A DNA stretch of 45,814 nucleotides from an uncultured Lachnospiraceae bacterium (GTDB taxonomy: Bacteria > Bacillota > Clostridia > Lachnospirales > Lachnospiraceae), in assembly GCA_910579495.1 (NCBI GenBank), contig CAJTVD010000004.1, forward strand, positions 1-45,814. The letters are read 5' to 3'. Position numbers and translations under genes: made by a program. The notes beneath the pieces are model-generated. The model ran no database searches, was not told the origin of the DNA, and saw only the letters and a program-made list of their open reading frames with translations. This document shows, piece after piece, positions 25,857-33,816 of this stretch; position 1 is the first letter of the stretch, and each line of letters begins with the position of its first letter.

Positions 25857-26789
25857 ATGTTGCATATTGGAGTCCAGACAAAAAATGTGGTAATGGATAC
25901 AAATCCAGAGGAGGGGTTTGGCATACTGAAATGTGCGGGATTTTCCCATGGGGATTTTAGCCTGAACAGCTATTTAGAAAATACTTCGCTTTACCGGACG
26001 GGCCTTCATTCCTTCTTTGGCCAGTCTGTGCCGGAACTGGAGGCATATTTTACGCCCCATAAAAAAGGGGCCCAGATGGCAGGGATCACCATAAACCAGA
26101 TGCATATGCCTTATCCAATCTATGTTCCCAAGGCTGGCCCAAAGCTCAATGATTATTTGTGGAAAGAGGTTGCGCCCAAAAGTATGGCCGTATGTGCTTT
26201 TTTTGGATGTCCCTATATCGTGGTACATGGGTTTAAACTTGCTTATTTTTTGGGCTCTGAGGAAAGAGAATGGCAGCAAACGGCCAAATTTATTGATTTT
26301 CTTGCTCCCTATGCGAAAGAAATGGGAATTACCATCTGCATTGAAAATTTATATGAAGCAGTGGGTGGGCATATAGTGGAAGGGCCATGCTGTGATGCAG
26401 CAAAGGCAGTAGAACGGATTGAGCACATCAATGATAAATATCATGCAGAGATTCTGGGGTTTTGTTTTGATACCGGGCACGCAAATCTCGTGGGTATTGA
26501 TATGGAAAGCTTTATCACAACCATGGGAAGCCATTTGAAGGTACTTCATATTCACGATAATGACGGCATATCGGATTTGCACCAGATTCCCTATACCTTT
26601 ACCAAAACCCGTGGAAATCTGTGCACTACTGACTGGGAGGGATTTATCAGGGGATTGAAAGGGATTGGTTTTCAGGGGACGCTCAACTTTGAGACAGCAC
26701 CGGTGCTTTCTGCTTTTCCGCAAGCAATGAAGCGGGATGTACTTGCATTTATAGCAAGGATCGGGGAATATATGTCTGGTTGTATCTAA
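25857..26789 (+). CDS. Xylose-isomerase-like TIM barrel (sugar phosphate isomerase/epimerase)
   Basis: ATG 25857 has AGG close upstream within a GGAGGAAGCAGG stretch. The barrel opens MLHIGVQTKNVVMD and carries the expected metal ligands: INQMHMPYP (His), ITICIENLYE (Glu), FCFDTGHANLVG (Asp and His), HIHDNDGISD (His, Asp) and LNFETAP (Glu). The length of 310 residues is normal for a single-domain member of the AP endonuclease 2 fold, which includes epimerases and isomerases of sugars and inositols. It lacks the Rossmann-like module carried by its paralogue just upstream. The substrate is unknown; a role in making an unusual sugar for the cluster is likely. Confidence 0.8.
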   Translation: MLHIGVQTKNVVMDTNPEEGFGILKCAGFSHGDFSLNSYLENTSLYRTGLHSFFGQSVPELEAYFTPHKKGAQMAGITINQMHMPYPIYVPKAGPKLNDYLWKEVAPKSMAVCAFFGCPYIVVHGFKLAYFLGSEEREWQQTAKFIDFLAPYAKEMGITICIENLYEAVGGHIVEGPCCDAAKAVERIEHINDKYHAEILGFCFDTGHANLVGIDMESFITTMGSHLKVLHIHDNDGISDLHQIPYTFTKTRGNLCTTDWEGFIRGLKGIGFQGTLNFETAPVLSAFPQAMKRDVLAFIARIGEYMSGCI

Positions 26790-26824
26790 AGAAATGGGAA
26801 ACCAGGAAGGGGTGGGAAGGAACT

Positions 26825-27940
26825 GTGGGAAAAGATGTGATGGTAGCAATTTGCATTCCATATTATGAAAAGAGCGGGCTTTTGGTACGGCTGATAGAAT
26901 CAATAAAAATACAAACGTTCCATGATTTTATCGTGGTGGTGACAGACGATGGCGCGGATGGCCGGATAAAGGAATATATTGATTCTTTAGGGGAATGTTA
27001 TGTTTACGTGAGAAATAAGAAGAGAAAAGGCCCTACAGCTAATTGTAATTATGCGATGGAACTGGGACGGCACTACAATCCACGGTATATTAAGGTAATG
27101 CATCAAGATGACAGTTTTATTTATGATTATAGCCTGGAACGTATGGTAGAGGAATTAGAACGTAATAGGGAAGCGGTTTTTGTCAGTTCGGGATGTACAT
27201 ACATTAGGGAGGGGAAGAAAGTAGCTGAACACCATTTGGATATGGGGCAGTTGGAAAGGCTGAGGCAGGATTTTTATTGTGTAATAGAGGAAAATATTAT
27301 TGGGCCGCCAAGCCTGCTTCTGGTACGTAATAATGGAATCTATATGGATGAAAACCTTCAGTGGATTGTAGATGAAGAGTGGTATTTTAAGTTATTGGAA
27401 TATAAAAACCATTTTGCATATGTTGATGAGGCTTTAATCTCCATTGGCATTGATGGAGGAAGGGTAACAGATTCCTGTGTCCAAAACCTGGAGTTATTGG
27501 AAAGGGAATTTGCATATGTGTACGTGAAGCATTTTCAGATGCAGGATAGTAAGTTTGACCCGGTTGTCCATAACTCCAGCAGGGTTTATGACGGGGAAAG
27601 GCAACAGGGATTTTACCTGTGGGGGGATTTCCGTGCAATCATAAGGGATGCTGTCCGGGATGGCAGGAAGCTGGGGCTTTGGGTAGGGGATGCAGGGTGT
27701 GGGGAAGCTGAAACTAACCTATGGAGGGTATTAGGGATCCGGTTTGACTATTATTATTTTGAGGAAGGGTATGTGGAAGAAAAAGAGGGGATATTATCCC
27801 TGGACCAGGTTCTGGATACAGGGATGGACGTCATGTGGGTGATCTTTAAAAAGCAGGCCAGAAATACCAGAAAAATACTGAATGACAGTAACATCAGCGC
27901 GATTCCATATAATGGACGGCATTTCACAGCAGGAAAATAA
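26825..27940 (+). CDS. GT2 glycosyltransferase with degenerate C-terminal Rossmann-like segment
   Basis: GTG 26825 follows GGAAGG by four bases; ATG 26840 is the alternative and gives MVAICIPYYEKSGLL. The GT2 domain shows VVTDDGADGRIKEY, GPTANCNYAMELG and the site KVMHQDDSFIYDYSLE. About 100 C-terminal residues start with LGLWVGDAGCGEAETNLWRV and end in DVMWVIFKKQ, which has the length and strand pattern of the recurrent module but not its glycine loop or DN turn. This portion may be a decayed copy. Composition is lower in GC than in the preceding block. It probably transfers one sugar. Confidence 0.75.
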   Translation: MGKDVMVAICIPYYEKSGLLVRLIESIKIQTFHDFIVVVTDDGADGRIKEYIDSLGECYVYVRNKKRKGPTANCNYAMELGRHYNPRYIKVMHQDDSFIYDYSLERMVEELERNREAVFVSSGCTYIREGKKVAEHHLDMGQLERLRQDFYCVIEENIIGPPSLLLVRNNGIYMDENLQWIVDEEWYFKLLEYKNHFAYVDEALISIGIDGGRVTDSCVQNLELLEREFAYVYVKHFQMQDSKFDPVVHNSSRVYDGERQQGFYLWGDFRAIIRDAVRDGRKLGLWVGDAGCGEAETNLWRVLGIRFDYYYFEEGYVEEKEGILSLDQVLDTGMDVMWVIFKKQARNTRKILNDSNISAIPYNGRHFTAGK

Positions 27941-28011
27941 ATTTATGCGGGGAAATAGCGTTTATGGATATGGGGGCTATAGGAGTGAATTCCGGGAAAG
28001 GGGAGGGTACA

Positions 28012-29103
28012 ATGGGTAGGTTTTTAATCTGGGGAACAGGAAGAGTGGCTGAAAGATATGGGATGCTCTTGGAAAAGATGGGATTAGATAAGGTAGAGAT
28101 TATAGGATTTATTGACCATGATAGCAGAAAACACGGAAAGATGTTTCGGGGAAAAACGATTTTTTCACCAGATGATATCCCTGTGCTGGATTACGATTAT
28201 ATTACCATTTGGAGTTCGGTATACTATGATGAAATTTACCTTCAAATAATAAAGGAATACAATGTCTCTCCCAGCAGGGTAACTGATATATTTTCTCCTT
28301 ATAAACAGAAATTGAAAGAAAAATATTTGGGGACAAACGATGCAGAGTTACAGGAAATTTTGCACCGCATAGAGGAAGACAGAGGGATTAATGTTTACTA
28401 CTTTCGGCCGGAGGGGAAACAGGAGCAGTGGGATGAGGTGTTTTATGATGCAAAAGCACAATTGCATTATATTTTTTTCGAAGGGAAAAGGATGTATCTT
28501 AAAAGGGATTTCCATGGTATTGAAGAGCGGGATGGGAAGAAGTATGTAAGAAATATGTATGAGGAGCAGGACATAAATTCACCACATAGATATGAGGAAA
28601 AGAATGTTATAGTTGGGCAGGGGGATATATTAATTGATGCTGGCGCATGTGAGGGAAATTTTTCGCTTCACCATATTGACAAAGTAAGTAAGGTCTATAT
28701 GATAGAATGTGATAAGGGATGGATGGAAGCACTGCGTTATACCTTTGGGCCATATAAGGACAAGGTGGTATTTTGTGAAAAGTTTTTGAGCAACACAGAT
28801 TCGGAAAACACTGCCAGGCTTGATACGCTGGTAAAGGAACCGGTGGATTTTATTAAGATGGACATTGAGGGAGAAGAAATCCGGGCATTAGAGGGCGGAA
28901 GAGGTTTGCTGTCAAACAGTGGGCACATGAAGTGTGCCATATGTGCATATCACCGGCATGGAGATGGAGAAAAGATAAAAGAGATGCTGGGTGGTATGGG
29001 TTTTGAGACAAGTATTTCCAAGGGCTATATGCTGTTTTTATATTCTGATGATGTATTAAAAGACCCTGAATTGAGGCGGGGAATTATTAGGGGAAGGAAA
29101 TAA
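28012..29103 (+). CDS. Rossmann-like module fused to FkbM-type methyltransferase
   Basis: ATG 28012 has GGGGAGGG four bases upstream. Residues 1-100 are the recurrent module (FLIWGTGRVAERYGMLL, IGFIDHDSRKHGKMFRG, TIWSSVYYD). After a linker of about 90 residues the FkbM domain follows: DILIDAGACEGNFSLHHI as SAM motif I, YMIECDKGWMEAL, and the family hallmark VDFIKMDIEGEEIRALEG. FkbM enzymes O-methylate sugars or other hydroxyls. It is the last gene of the glycan cluster and is followed by a gap of 105 bases before the asparaginase gene. Confidence 0.84.
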   Translation: MGRFLIWGTGRVAERYGMLLEKMGLDKVEIIGFIDHDSRKHGKMFRGKTIFSPDDIPVLDYDYITIWSSVYYDEIYLQIIKEYNVSPSRVTDIFSPYKQKLKEKYLGTNDAELQEILHRIEEDRGINVYYFRPEGKQEQWDEVFYDAKAQLHYIFFEGKRMYLKRDFHGIEERDGKKYVRNMYEEQDINSPHRYEEKNVIVGQGDILIDAGACEGNFSLHHIDKVSKVYMIECDKGWMEALRYTFGPYKDKVVFCEKFLSNTDSENTARLDTLVKEPVDFIKMDIEGEEIRALEGGRGLLSNSGHMKCAICAYHRHGDGEKIKEMLGGMGFETSISKGYMLFLYSDDVLKDPELRRGIIRGRK

Positions 29104-29208
29104 AGGAAGGCCGTGGAAACCCGAAAAATTCCAAGGCAGTCTTTGGCGGGCGTCAGAGGCAAATGGCAGTGAAACACACCCAGGGTAAAGAAAGGATATC
29201 AATGGTAA

Positions 29209-30210
29209 ATGGAAAGAAAACGGATACTTCTTATCGGTACAGGAGGTACGATTGCCTCTGAAATGGGGGATAATGGGTTAAAGCCAGAGCTTACAAGCAG
29301 CCAGTTATTAAAATACGTTCCGGACATCTCGGGAATCTGTGCGGTAGACTGCCTACAGCTTTTTAGCCTGGACAGCACCAATATCCGTCCGGAACACTGG
29401 CTGCGTATTGCGAAGGCGATACAGGAATGTTATGGGCAATATGACGGGTTTGTAGTAAGCCATGGCACGGATACGATGGCATATACAGCCGCGGGCCTTA
29501 GCTATCTGGTTCAAAACAGCCAGAAGCCAATTGTACTTACAGGAGCCCAGAAGCCGATCGGGTATGAAACCACGGACAGTAAGCAGAACCTTCGGGACGC
29601 ATTTACAGTGGCTGCATCTGATATGTCTGGTGTGCTGCTGGTCTTTAACGGTAAGGTCATCATGGGCACCAGGGCCAGAAAGACACGCAGTAAAAGCTTT
29701 GAGGCCTTTTCCAGTATTAATTATCCTATTATAGGGATGGTGCAGGATGGGCGGGTTATCCAATATATCAGGCCAAAGAACTGCCTGCCAACCCGGTTTT
29801 ATGAAGCGCTGGATCCCAAAGTGTCTTTGCTGAAATTAGCGCCAGGGATTGACTGCGGGGCAGCAGAGTATTTTTTGGGGCGCAGCAGCGCACTGATTAT
29901 TGAGAGTTTTGGCGTAGGCGGATTGCCGGTTTATGAAACCGGGAGTTTTTATGAGGCCATAAAACGGGGGCTGGATGCAGGTAAGACGGTGGTGCTGACT
30001 ACGCAGGTGGAAAACGAGGGCAGTGACCTGTCTGTTTACCATGTAGGTAACAGTATCAAGCAGAATTTGCCAATACTGGAAGCCTACGATATGACAACGG
30101 AAGCGGTGATAGCAAAATTGATGTGGATCCTGGGCCAGACTACAGAACGGGTGCAGGTGGCAGAACTGTTTTACACACCCATTGCCTGGGACATCCTTTC
30201 TCTTTTTTAG
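29209..30210 (+). CDS. ansA: L-asparaginase, type I
   Basis: The N-terminal catalytic Thr loop ILLIGTGGTIASE and the second Thr region FVVSHGTDTMAYTA, followed by IVLTGAQKPIG and DSKQNLRDAF, identify an asparaginase/glutaminase family enzyme. With 333 residues and no signal peptide it fits the cytoplasmic type I branch, which converts asparagine to aspartate and ammonia. Its ribosome site (AAAGGA) is 12 bases upstream, a little far. It lies between the glycan cluster and the ABC-F genes and may belong to neither. AsnB at the other end of the cluster makes the opposite conversion, but any link would be speculative. Confidence 0.87.
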   Translation: MERKRILLIGTGGTIASEMGDNGLKPELTSSQLLKYVPDISGICAVDCLQLFSLDSTNIRPEHWLRIAKAIQECYGQYDGFVVSHGTDTMAYTAAGLSYLVQNSQKPIVLTGAQKPIGYETTDSKQNLRDAFTVAASDMSGVLLVFNGKVIMGTRARKTRSKSFEAFSSINYPIIGMVQDGRVIQYIRPKNCLPTRFYEALDPKVSLLKLAPGIDCGAAEYFLGRSSALIIESFGVGGLPVYETGSFYEAIKRGLDAGKTVVLTTQVENEGSDLSVYHVGNSIKQNLPILEAYDMTTEAVIAKLMWILGQTTERVQVAELFYTPIAWDILSLF

Positions 30211-30265
30211 GGCAGGTAAGAGGGCAGGGATAAGGAAAATGGCATAAAGATTTGAAAATGAATGG

Positions 30266-30294
30266 TTGACAAAGTCAAAATTTTCTGGTAAGTT
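30266..30294 (+). promoter_or_regulatory. Sigma-A type promoter before the ABC-F leader
   Basis: TTGACA (30266-30271) is followed after 17 bases by TAAGTT (30289-30294), with TGG directly before it giving an extended -10 TGn. Transcription would start near 30301, just ahead of the AAGGAG of the leader peptide. Confidence 0.6.
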
Positions 30295-30324
30295 AAAGAA
30301 AGTAAATGTAAAGGAGATGTGTGG

Positions 30325-30351
30325 ATGTTTATTTTTCTGCAGAATAACTAA
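30325..30351 (+). CDS. Leader peptide of the ABC-F attenuator (8 residues)
   Basis: An AAGGAG at 30311-30316, spaced eight bases, serves an ATG that encodes only MFIFLQNN before a stop. Its place just downstream of the promoter and upstream of a terminator that precedes an ABC-F gene fits the drug-sensing leader peptides known for antibiotic-resistance ABC-F, erm and cfr genes, in which a stalled ribosome alters RNA folding. Which drug, if any, stalls it cannot be told. Confidence 0.5.
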   Translation: MFIFLQNN

Positions 30352-30454
30352 TTTCATAAGTTGTGTGTAGAAGATAGACATCTGTTTTAATAAAAATATT
30401 CCATATATAGCCTTCATACTTTCATAGGCGGATCCATATTAGGGAGGATGCCGT

Positions 30455-30547
30455 ATGGAAGGTTTAGCAGCCGTAGGGGGCTGCTTTGTGGCAGGATATT
30501 TCAGGTGCAGAGGTTTTCTTCTGCACCTTTTTTGCGCCCGGCCATGA
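30455..30547 (+). CDS. Second short leader ORF (30 residues) spanning the terminator
   Basis: AGGGAGG (30441-30447) lies seven bases before ATG 30455, which opens MEGLAAVGGCFVAGYFRCRG and runs through both hairpins to a stop at 30545-30547. A ribosome translating it would melt the terminator stem. In a different frame, ATG 30448 is in frame with the ABC-F protein but touches the Shine-Dalgarno, so I do not take it as that gene's start. Whether the ORF is really translated is untested. Confidence 0.35.
   Translation: MEGLAAVGGCFVAGYFRCRGFLLHLFCARP
30466..30485 (+). promoter_or_regulatory. Hairpin in the ABC-F leader RNA
   Basis: AGCAGCC (30466-30472) can pair with GGCTGCT (30479-30485) around a GTAGGG loop. 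It stands directly before the terminator and may be part of an alternative fold. Confidence 0.4.
30503..30533 (+). terminator. Intrinsic terminator inside the ABC-F leader (attenuator)
   Basis: AGGTGCAGA (30503-30511) pairs with TCTGCACCT (30520-30528), and the 3' side runs into six T (30528-30533). It lies downstream of the promoter and the leader peptide but upstream of the ABC-F start at 30589, so it should stop most transcripts before the structural genes. The region 30211-30588 thus holds a promoter, two short ORFs, one hairpin and this terminator. Confidence 0.75.
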
Positions 30548-30588
30548 AACAGGGGACGGCGGGGCAAGTACAGGGAAGGAGTGTTGTT

Positions 30589-32166
30589 ATGTCACAAATA
30601 AGTGTAAATAATTTAACTTTTTATTATGAAGGCAGCTATGACAATATTTTTGAAGATGTAACTTTCCAGATAGATACGGATTGGAAATTAGGGTTTATAG
30701 CCAGGAATGGGAGGGGAAAGACTACTTTTCTGAAGCTCCTTACAGGGCAGTATGAATACCTGGGAAGTATAAGCGCTTCCGTTGTGTTTGACTATTTTCC
30801 TTTTGAAGTTGGGGACAGAAGCCTGGTGGTGGTTGACGCTATCGAAAAAATCTATCCGGATTATGAGTTTTGGAAGGTATGCCGGGAGCTGGGACTGTTA
30901 AAAATGGACCCGGAAATTTTATACAGGCCGTTCTCGGAGCTGAGCAACGGCGAGCAGACCAGGGTAATGCTGGCGTTATTATTTTCAAAGGATAATCATT
31001 TTCTATTGATTGACGAACCCACAAACCACCTGGACCTGGAAAGCAGGGAAGTGTTAAAGGATTACCTGAACAGCAAAAAAGGCTTTATCCTGGTATCCCA
31101 TGACAGAAATTTTATGGATGGCTGTGTGGACCATGTCCTGGCTATTAATAAAACAAACATTGAGGTGCAGCAGGGAAATTTCAGTTCCTGGTGGGAAAAT
31201 AAAAAAAGGCAGGATACCTATGAGCTTTCGGAAAATGAAAGGCTCAAAAAAGATATTAAAAGGCTTACGGAATCCGCAAGGAGGACAAAACAGTGGGCAG
31301 ATGATGTGGAGGCCGCTAAGATAGGCTTTAGGTCGTTAAAATATGAAAGGTCTGCTGATTTAAGGGCGTATATAGGTGAAAAATCCCGGAGGATGCAGAT
31401 GCGCCGCAAAAATCTGGAGAGAAGGCAGCAAAGGGAGATTGAAGAAAAATCCAATCTGTTGAAAAATCTGGAGACGGTAGAGGACCTAAAAATCATGCCT
31501 CTTAGACACTACAAAGAAAAACTGGCAGTGATGGAAAACTGTACCATCGCCTATGTGGGGAAGCCCTGTGGAAATGGGGTAGCTGCGAATGGCCAAAGAG
31601 AAATCGTAAGCGGATTGGACCTTGAGGTGAGGCAGGGGGAGAGGGTTTTTCTAAAAGGAAGCAATGGATGCGGTAAGTCCAGTATTTTGAAAACGATTTT
31701 AAAAGAGGTATATGAAAAAGAAAATAAAGACAGTAAATTATGCCTGGCTGAAAGTTCCCTCCCGGTTCTGGTGCAGGGAAGGATTGAAACACCAAACCAG
31801 CTTATAGTTTCCTACTGCTCCCAGGATACTTCTATGCTAAAAGGCACGTTAAAGGAATATGCGCAGGAACATGGAATTGATGAAACTTTGTTTTTCACAT
31901 TGCTGAGAAAACTGGATTTTTCAAGGTTACAGTTGGAAAAAAGAATTGAGGATTATAGCGGGGGGCAGAAGAAAAAGGTATTGCTCGCCGGGAGCCTGTG
32001 CACAAAAGCGCACCTTTATATATGGGACGAGCCGCTTAATTTTATTGATGTGTTTTCCAGGTTGCAGATTGAAGAGCTGATATTGAAATTCCAGCCAACC
32101 ATGCTGCTTGTTGAGCATGATAAGAAATTTATGGAGAATGTGGCTACCCGCATAATAGATATTTAG
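30589..32166 (+). CDS. Lsa-like ABC-F ATPase, probable ribosomal protection protein (first copy)
   Basis: ATG 30589 has GGAAGGA about eight bases upstream and gives MSQISVNNLTFYYEG, the usual opening of Lsa-type ABC-F proteins; longer in-frame starts would have to read through the leader. There is no membrane domain. NBD1 has FIARNGRGKTTFLKLL (Walker A), ELSNGEQTRVML and LLIDEPTNHLDLESRE. A charged linker follows (around residues 215-330), then NBD2 with FLKGSNGCGKSSILKTIL, YSGGQKKKVLLAGSL and YIWDEPLNFIDVF. Lsa/Vga proteins bind the ribosomal E site and expel lincosamides, pleuromutilins and streptogramin A. The attenuator upstream supports a resistance or stress role. Confidence 0.82.
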   Translation: MSQISVNNLTFYYEGSYDNIFEDVTFQIDTDWKLGFIARNGRGKTTFLKLLTGQYEYLGSISASVVFDYFPFEVGDRSLVVVDAIEKIYPDYEFWKVCRELGLLKMDPEILYRPFSELSNGEQTRVMLALLFSKDNHFLLIDEPTNHLDLESREVLKDYLNSKKGFILVSHDRNFMDGCVDHVLAINKTNIEVQQGNFSSWWENKKRQDTYELSENERLKKDIKRLTESARRTKQWADDVEAAKIGFRSLKYERSADLRAYIGEKSRRMQMRRKNLERRQQREIEEKSNLLKNLETVEDLKIMPLRHYKEKLAVMENCTIAYVGKPCGNGVAANGQREIVSGLDLEVRQGERVFLKGSNGCGKSSILKTILKEVYEKENKDSKLCLAESSLPVLVQGRIETPNQLIVSYCSQDTSMLKGTLKEYAQEHGIDETLFFTLLRKLDFSRLQLEKRIEDYSGGQKKKVLLAGSLCTKAHLYIWDEPLNFIDVFSRLQIEELILKFQPTMLLVEHDKKFMENVATRIIDI

Positions 32167-32208
32167 ACAGGATTATTTATGCGGGTATAGTGGGAAAAAG
32201 GAGGGGCA

Positions 32209-33795
32209 ATGGGCAAGATAATATTTGATAAGGTTGATTTCCATTATCCGGAGATATATACGCCGGTTTTCAGCAAAGTTTCATTTTCCATAGACACAAA
32301 ATGGAAACTTGGCCTGATTGGGCGCAACGGGCGTGGGAAGACAACCCTGCTGAAACTTATGGGCGGGGAATTATCCCAAACCGGTGGAAGGATTAAGGCA
32401 GATACGGATGTTGACTATTTCCCATATCATTACTCAGGGGAGGATACAGGGACCCTGAATGTGATCAAGGAATGTATTGGCGGCCTGTATGGGCTGGAGC
32501 AGCATTTAGAGGATGCCGCTTGCTTAGAAAAATACATGGAGCTGGATGGTTTTGGCATGGAGGGAAAGATCCGCAAGGAAGCAAGGAAAATTGGGCTGAA
32601 AGATCATGTGCTTGACAGAAAGTTTGAAACATTATCCGGGGGTGAAAAAACAAAGGCTTTGATTATTTCTTTGTTTTTAAAGCAGAATACTTTTATTTTA
32701 CTTGACGAACCTACAAATCATCTGGATTCCCATGGAAAAGAGGAACTGGGAAATTACCTGAAAAGAAAACAGGGGTTTATTCTTGTATCACATGACAGGG
32801 CTTTTTTGGACAGTGTAGCAGACCATATATTATCCATCAACAAAACGGATATCACCATTGAAAAGGGAAACTATACCACATGGGAAAAGAATAAAATGCT
32901 TGTTGAAGAATATGAAAGGAGAACAAGCGAGAATCTGCAGCATGAGATTACCAGGATGGAGGGCAATATGGTGCAGAAAAGAAACTGGGCCGATGTATCT
33001 AATAAGCAGAAGTATCATTTTGCATCCAATAGCAGGACCAATGGGGTGCAGGCATATTTAGGGCAGGCGAAAAGAAGCGGGATGAGAATAAGAAAAAATA
33101 TGGAGGAAAAAAAGAAACTGCTGAGGAACTACGAGGAAACCAGGGATCTGGCTTTTGGGCAGGAAGAAAAGGAAGGGTGGTTAATCAAAATAGAAAACCT
33201 GGACTTTTCCTATGTAGAGGGAGAGGGGCTGATACAAAACCTGTCCCTGGAAATAAGGGAACACGATGCTGTATGGATACGGGGGAAAAACGGGAGCGGC
33301 AAGAGTACGCTGTTAAAGCTGGTCACAGGCGAGATTTCCCATCCGGCTGTTAGCTATCAGGGGGATATTATATTTTCGGCATTGCCCCAGGAAATCAGCC
33401 TGGGAGGCTGCCGCAGCGGAAGGGAGTTTCTGGAAACAGGGCTGGAAAATGAAAAGGAGTATCATGGCAGCAGGCAGGTGTGCGGAATGTTTGATATAAC
33501 GGAGGAACTGCTGAATAAACCATGCAGCACTTACAGCAGCGGGGAAAAGAAAAAAATCTACCTGGCGAAGGTTTTAAGCAGGCGTAACCATGTAATCGTT
33601 TTGGACGAACCTTTAAATTATATGGATGTTATGTTCCGTGAACAGTTTATAAGGGCATGTGGGCTGCTCCGGCCAACCGTCCTGCTCATTGAACATGATG
33701 ATTTCTTTTTATGGGAATTGGCTACAGTGGTGGTGAATTTGGATGAAAATCCCCCAGCCCATGTTCCCTGTACCGGGAAGTGCGGAGAGCTTTAG
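32209..33795 (+). CDS. Lsa-like ABC-F ATPase, probable ribosomal protection protein (second copy)
   Basis: AGGAGG stands five bases before ATG 32209. Layout and length (528 residues) match the preceding gene: NBD1 with LIGRNGRGKTTLLKLM, TLSGGEKTKALI and LLDEPTNHLDSHG, a basic linker, and NBD2 with IRGKNGSGKSTLLKLV, YSSGEKKKIYLAKVL and VLDEPLNYMDVM. The two proteins are diverged throughout, so this is an old duplication or two independent acquisitions. It should depend on the same promoter and attenuator, since only 42 bases separate the genes. Its stop codon lies in the loop of the downstream terminator. Confidence 0.82.
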   Translation: MGKIIFDKVDFHYPEIYTPVFSKVSFSIDTKWKLGLIGRNGRGKTTLLKLMGGELSQTGGRIKADTDVDYFPYHYSGEDTGTLNVIKECIGGLYGLEQHLEDAACLEKYMELDGFGMEGKIRKEARKIGLKDHVLDRKFETLSGGEKTKALIISLFLKQNTFILLDEPTNHLDSHGKEELGNYLKRKQGFILVSHDRAFLDSVADHILSINKTDITIEKGNYTTWEKNKMLVEEYERRTSENLQHEITRMEGNMVQKRNWADVSNKQKYHFASNSRTNGVQAYLGQAKRSGMRIRKNMEEKKKLLRNYEETRDLAFGQEEKEGWLIKIENLDFSYVEGEGLIQNLSLEIREHDAVWIRGKNGSGKSTLLKLVTGEISHPAVSYQGDIIFSALPQEISLGGCRSGREFLETGLENEKEYHGSRQVCGMFDITEELLNKPCSTYSSGEKKKIYLAKVLSRRNHVIVLDEPLNYMDVMFREQFIRACGLLRPTVLLIEHDDFFLWELATVVVNLDENPPAHVPCTGKCGEL

Positions 33796-33811
33796 GCTCT
33801 CCGCTTTTTTT
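33782..33811 (+). terminator. Intrinsic terminator after the ABC-F pair
   Basis: GCGGAGAGC (33782-33790) pairs with GCTCTCCGC (33796-33804) around a TTTAG loop and is followed by seven T (33805-33811). The loop contains the stop of the second ABC-F gene. On the minus strand the stem is not followed by a T run, so it probably works for plus-strand transcripts only. Confidence 0.88.
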
Positions 33812-33816
33812 GTATT

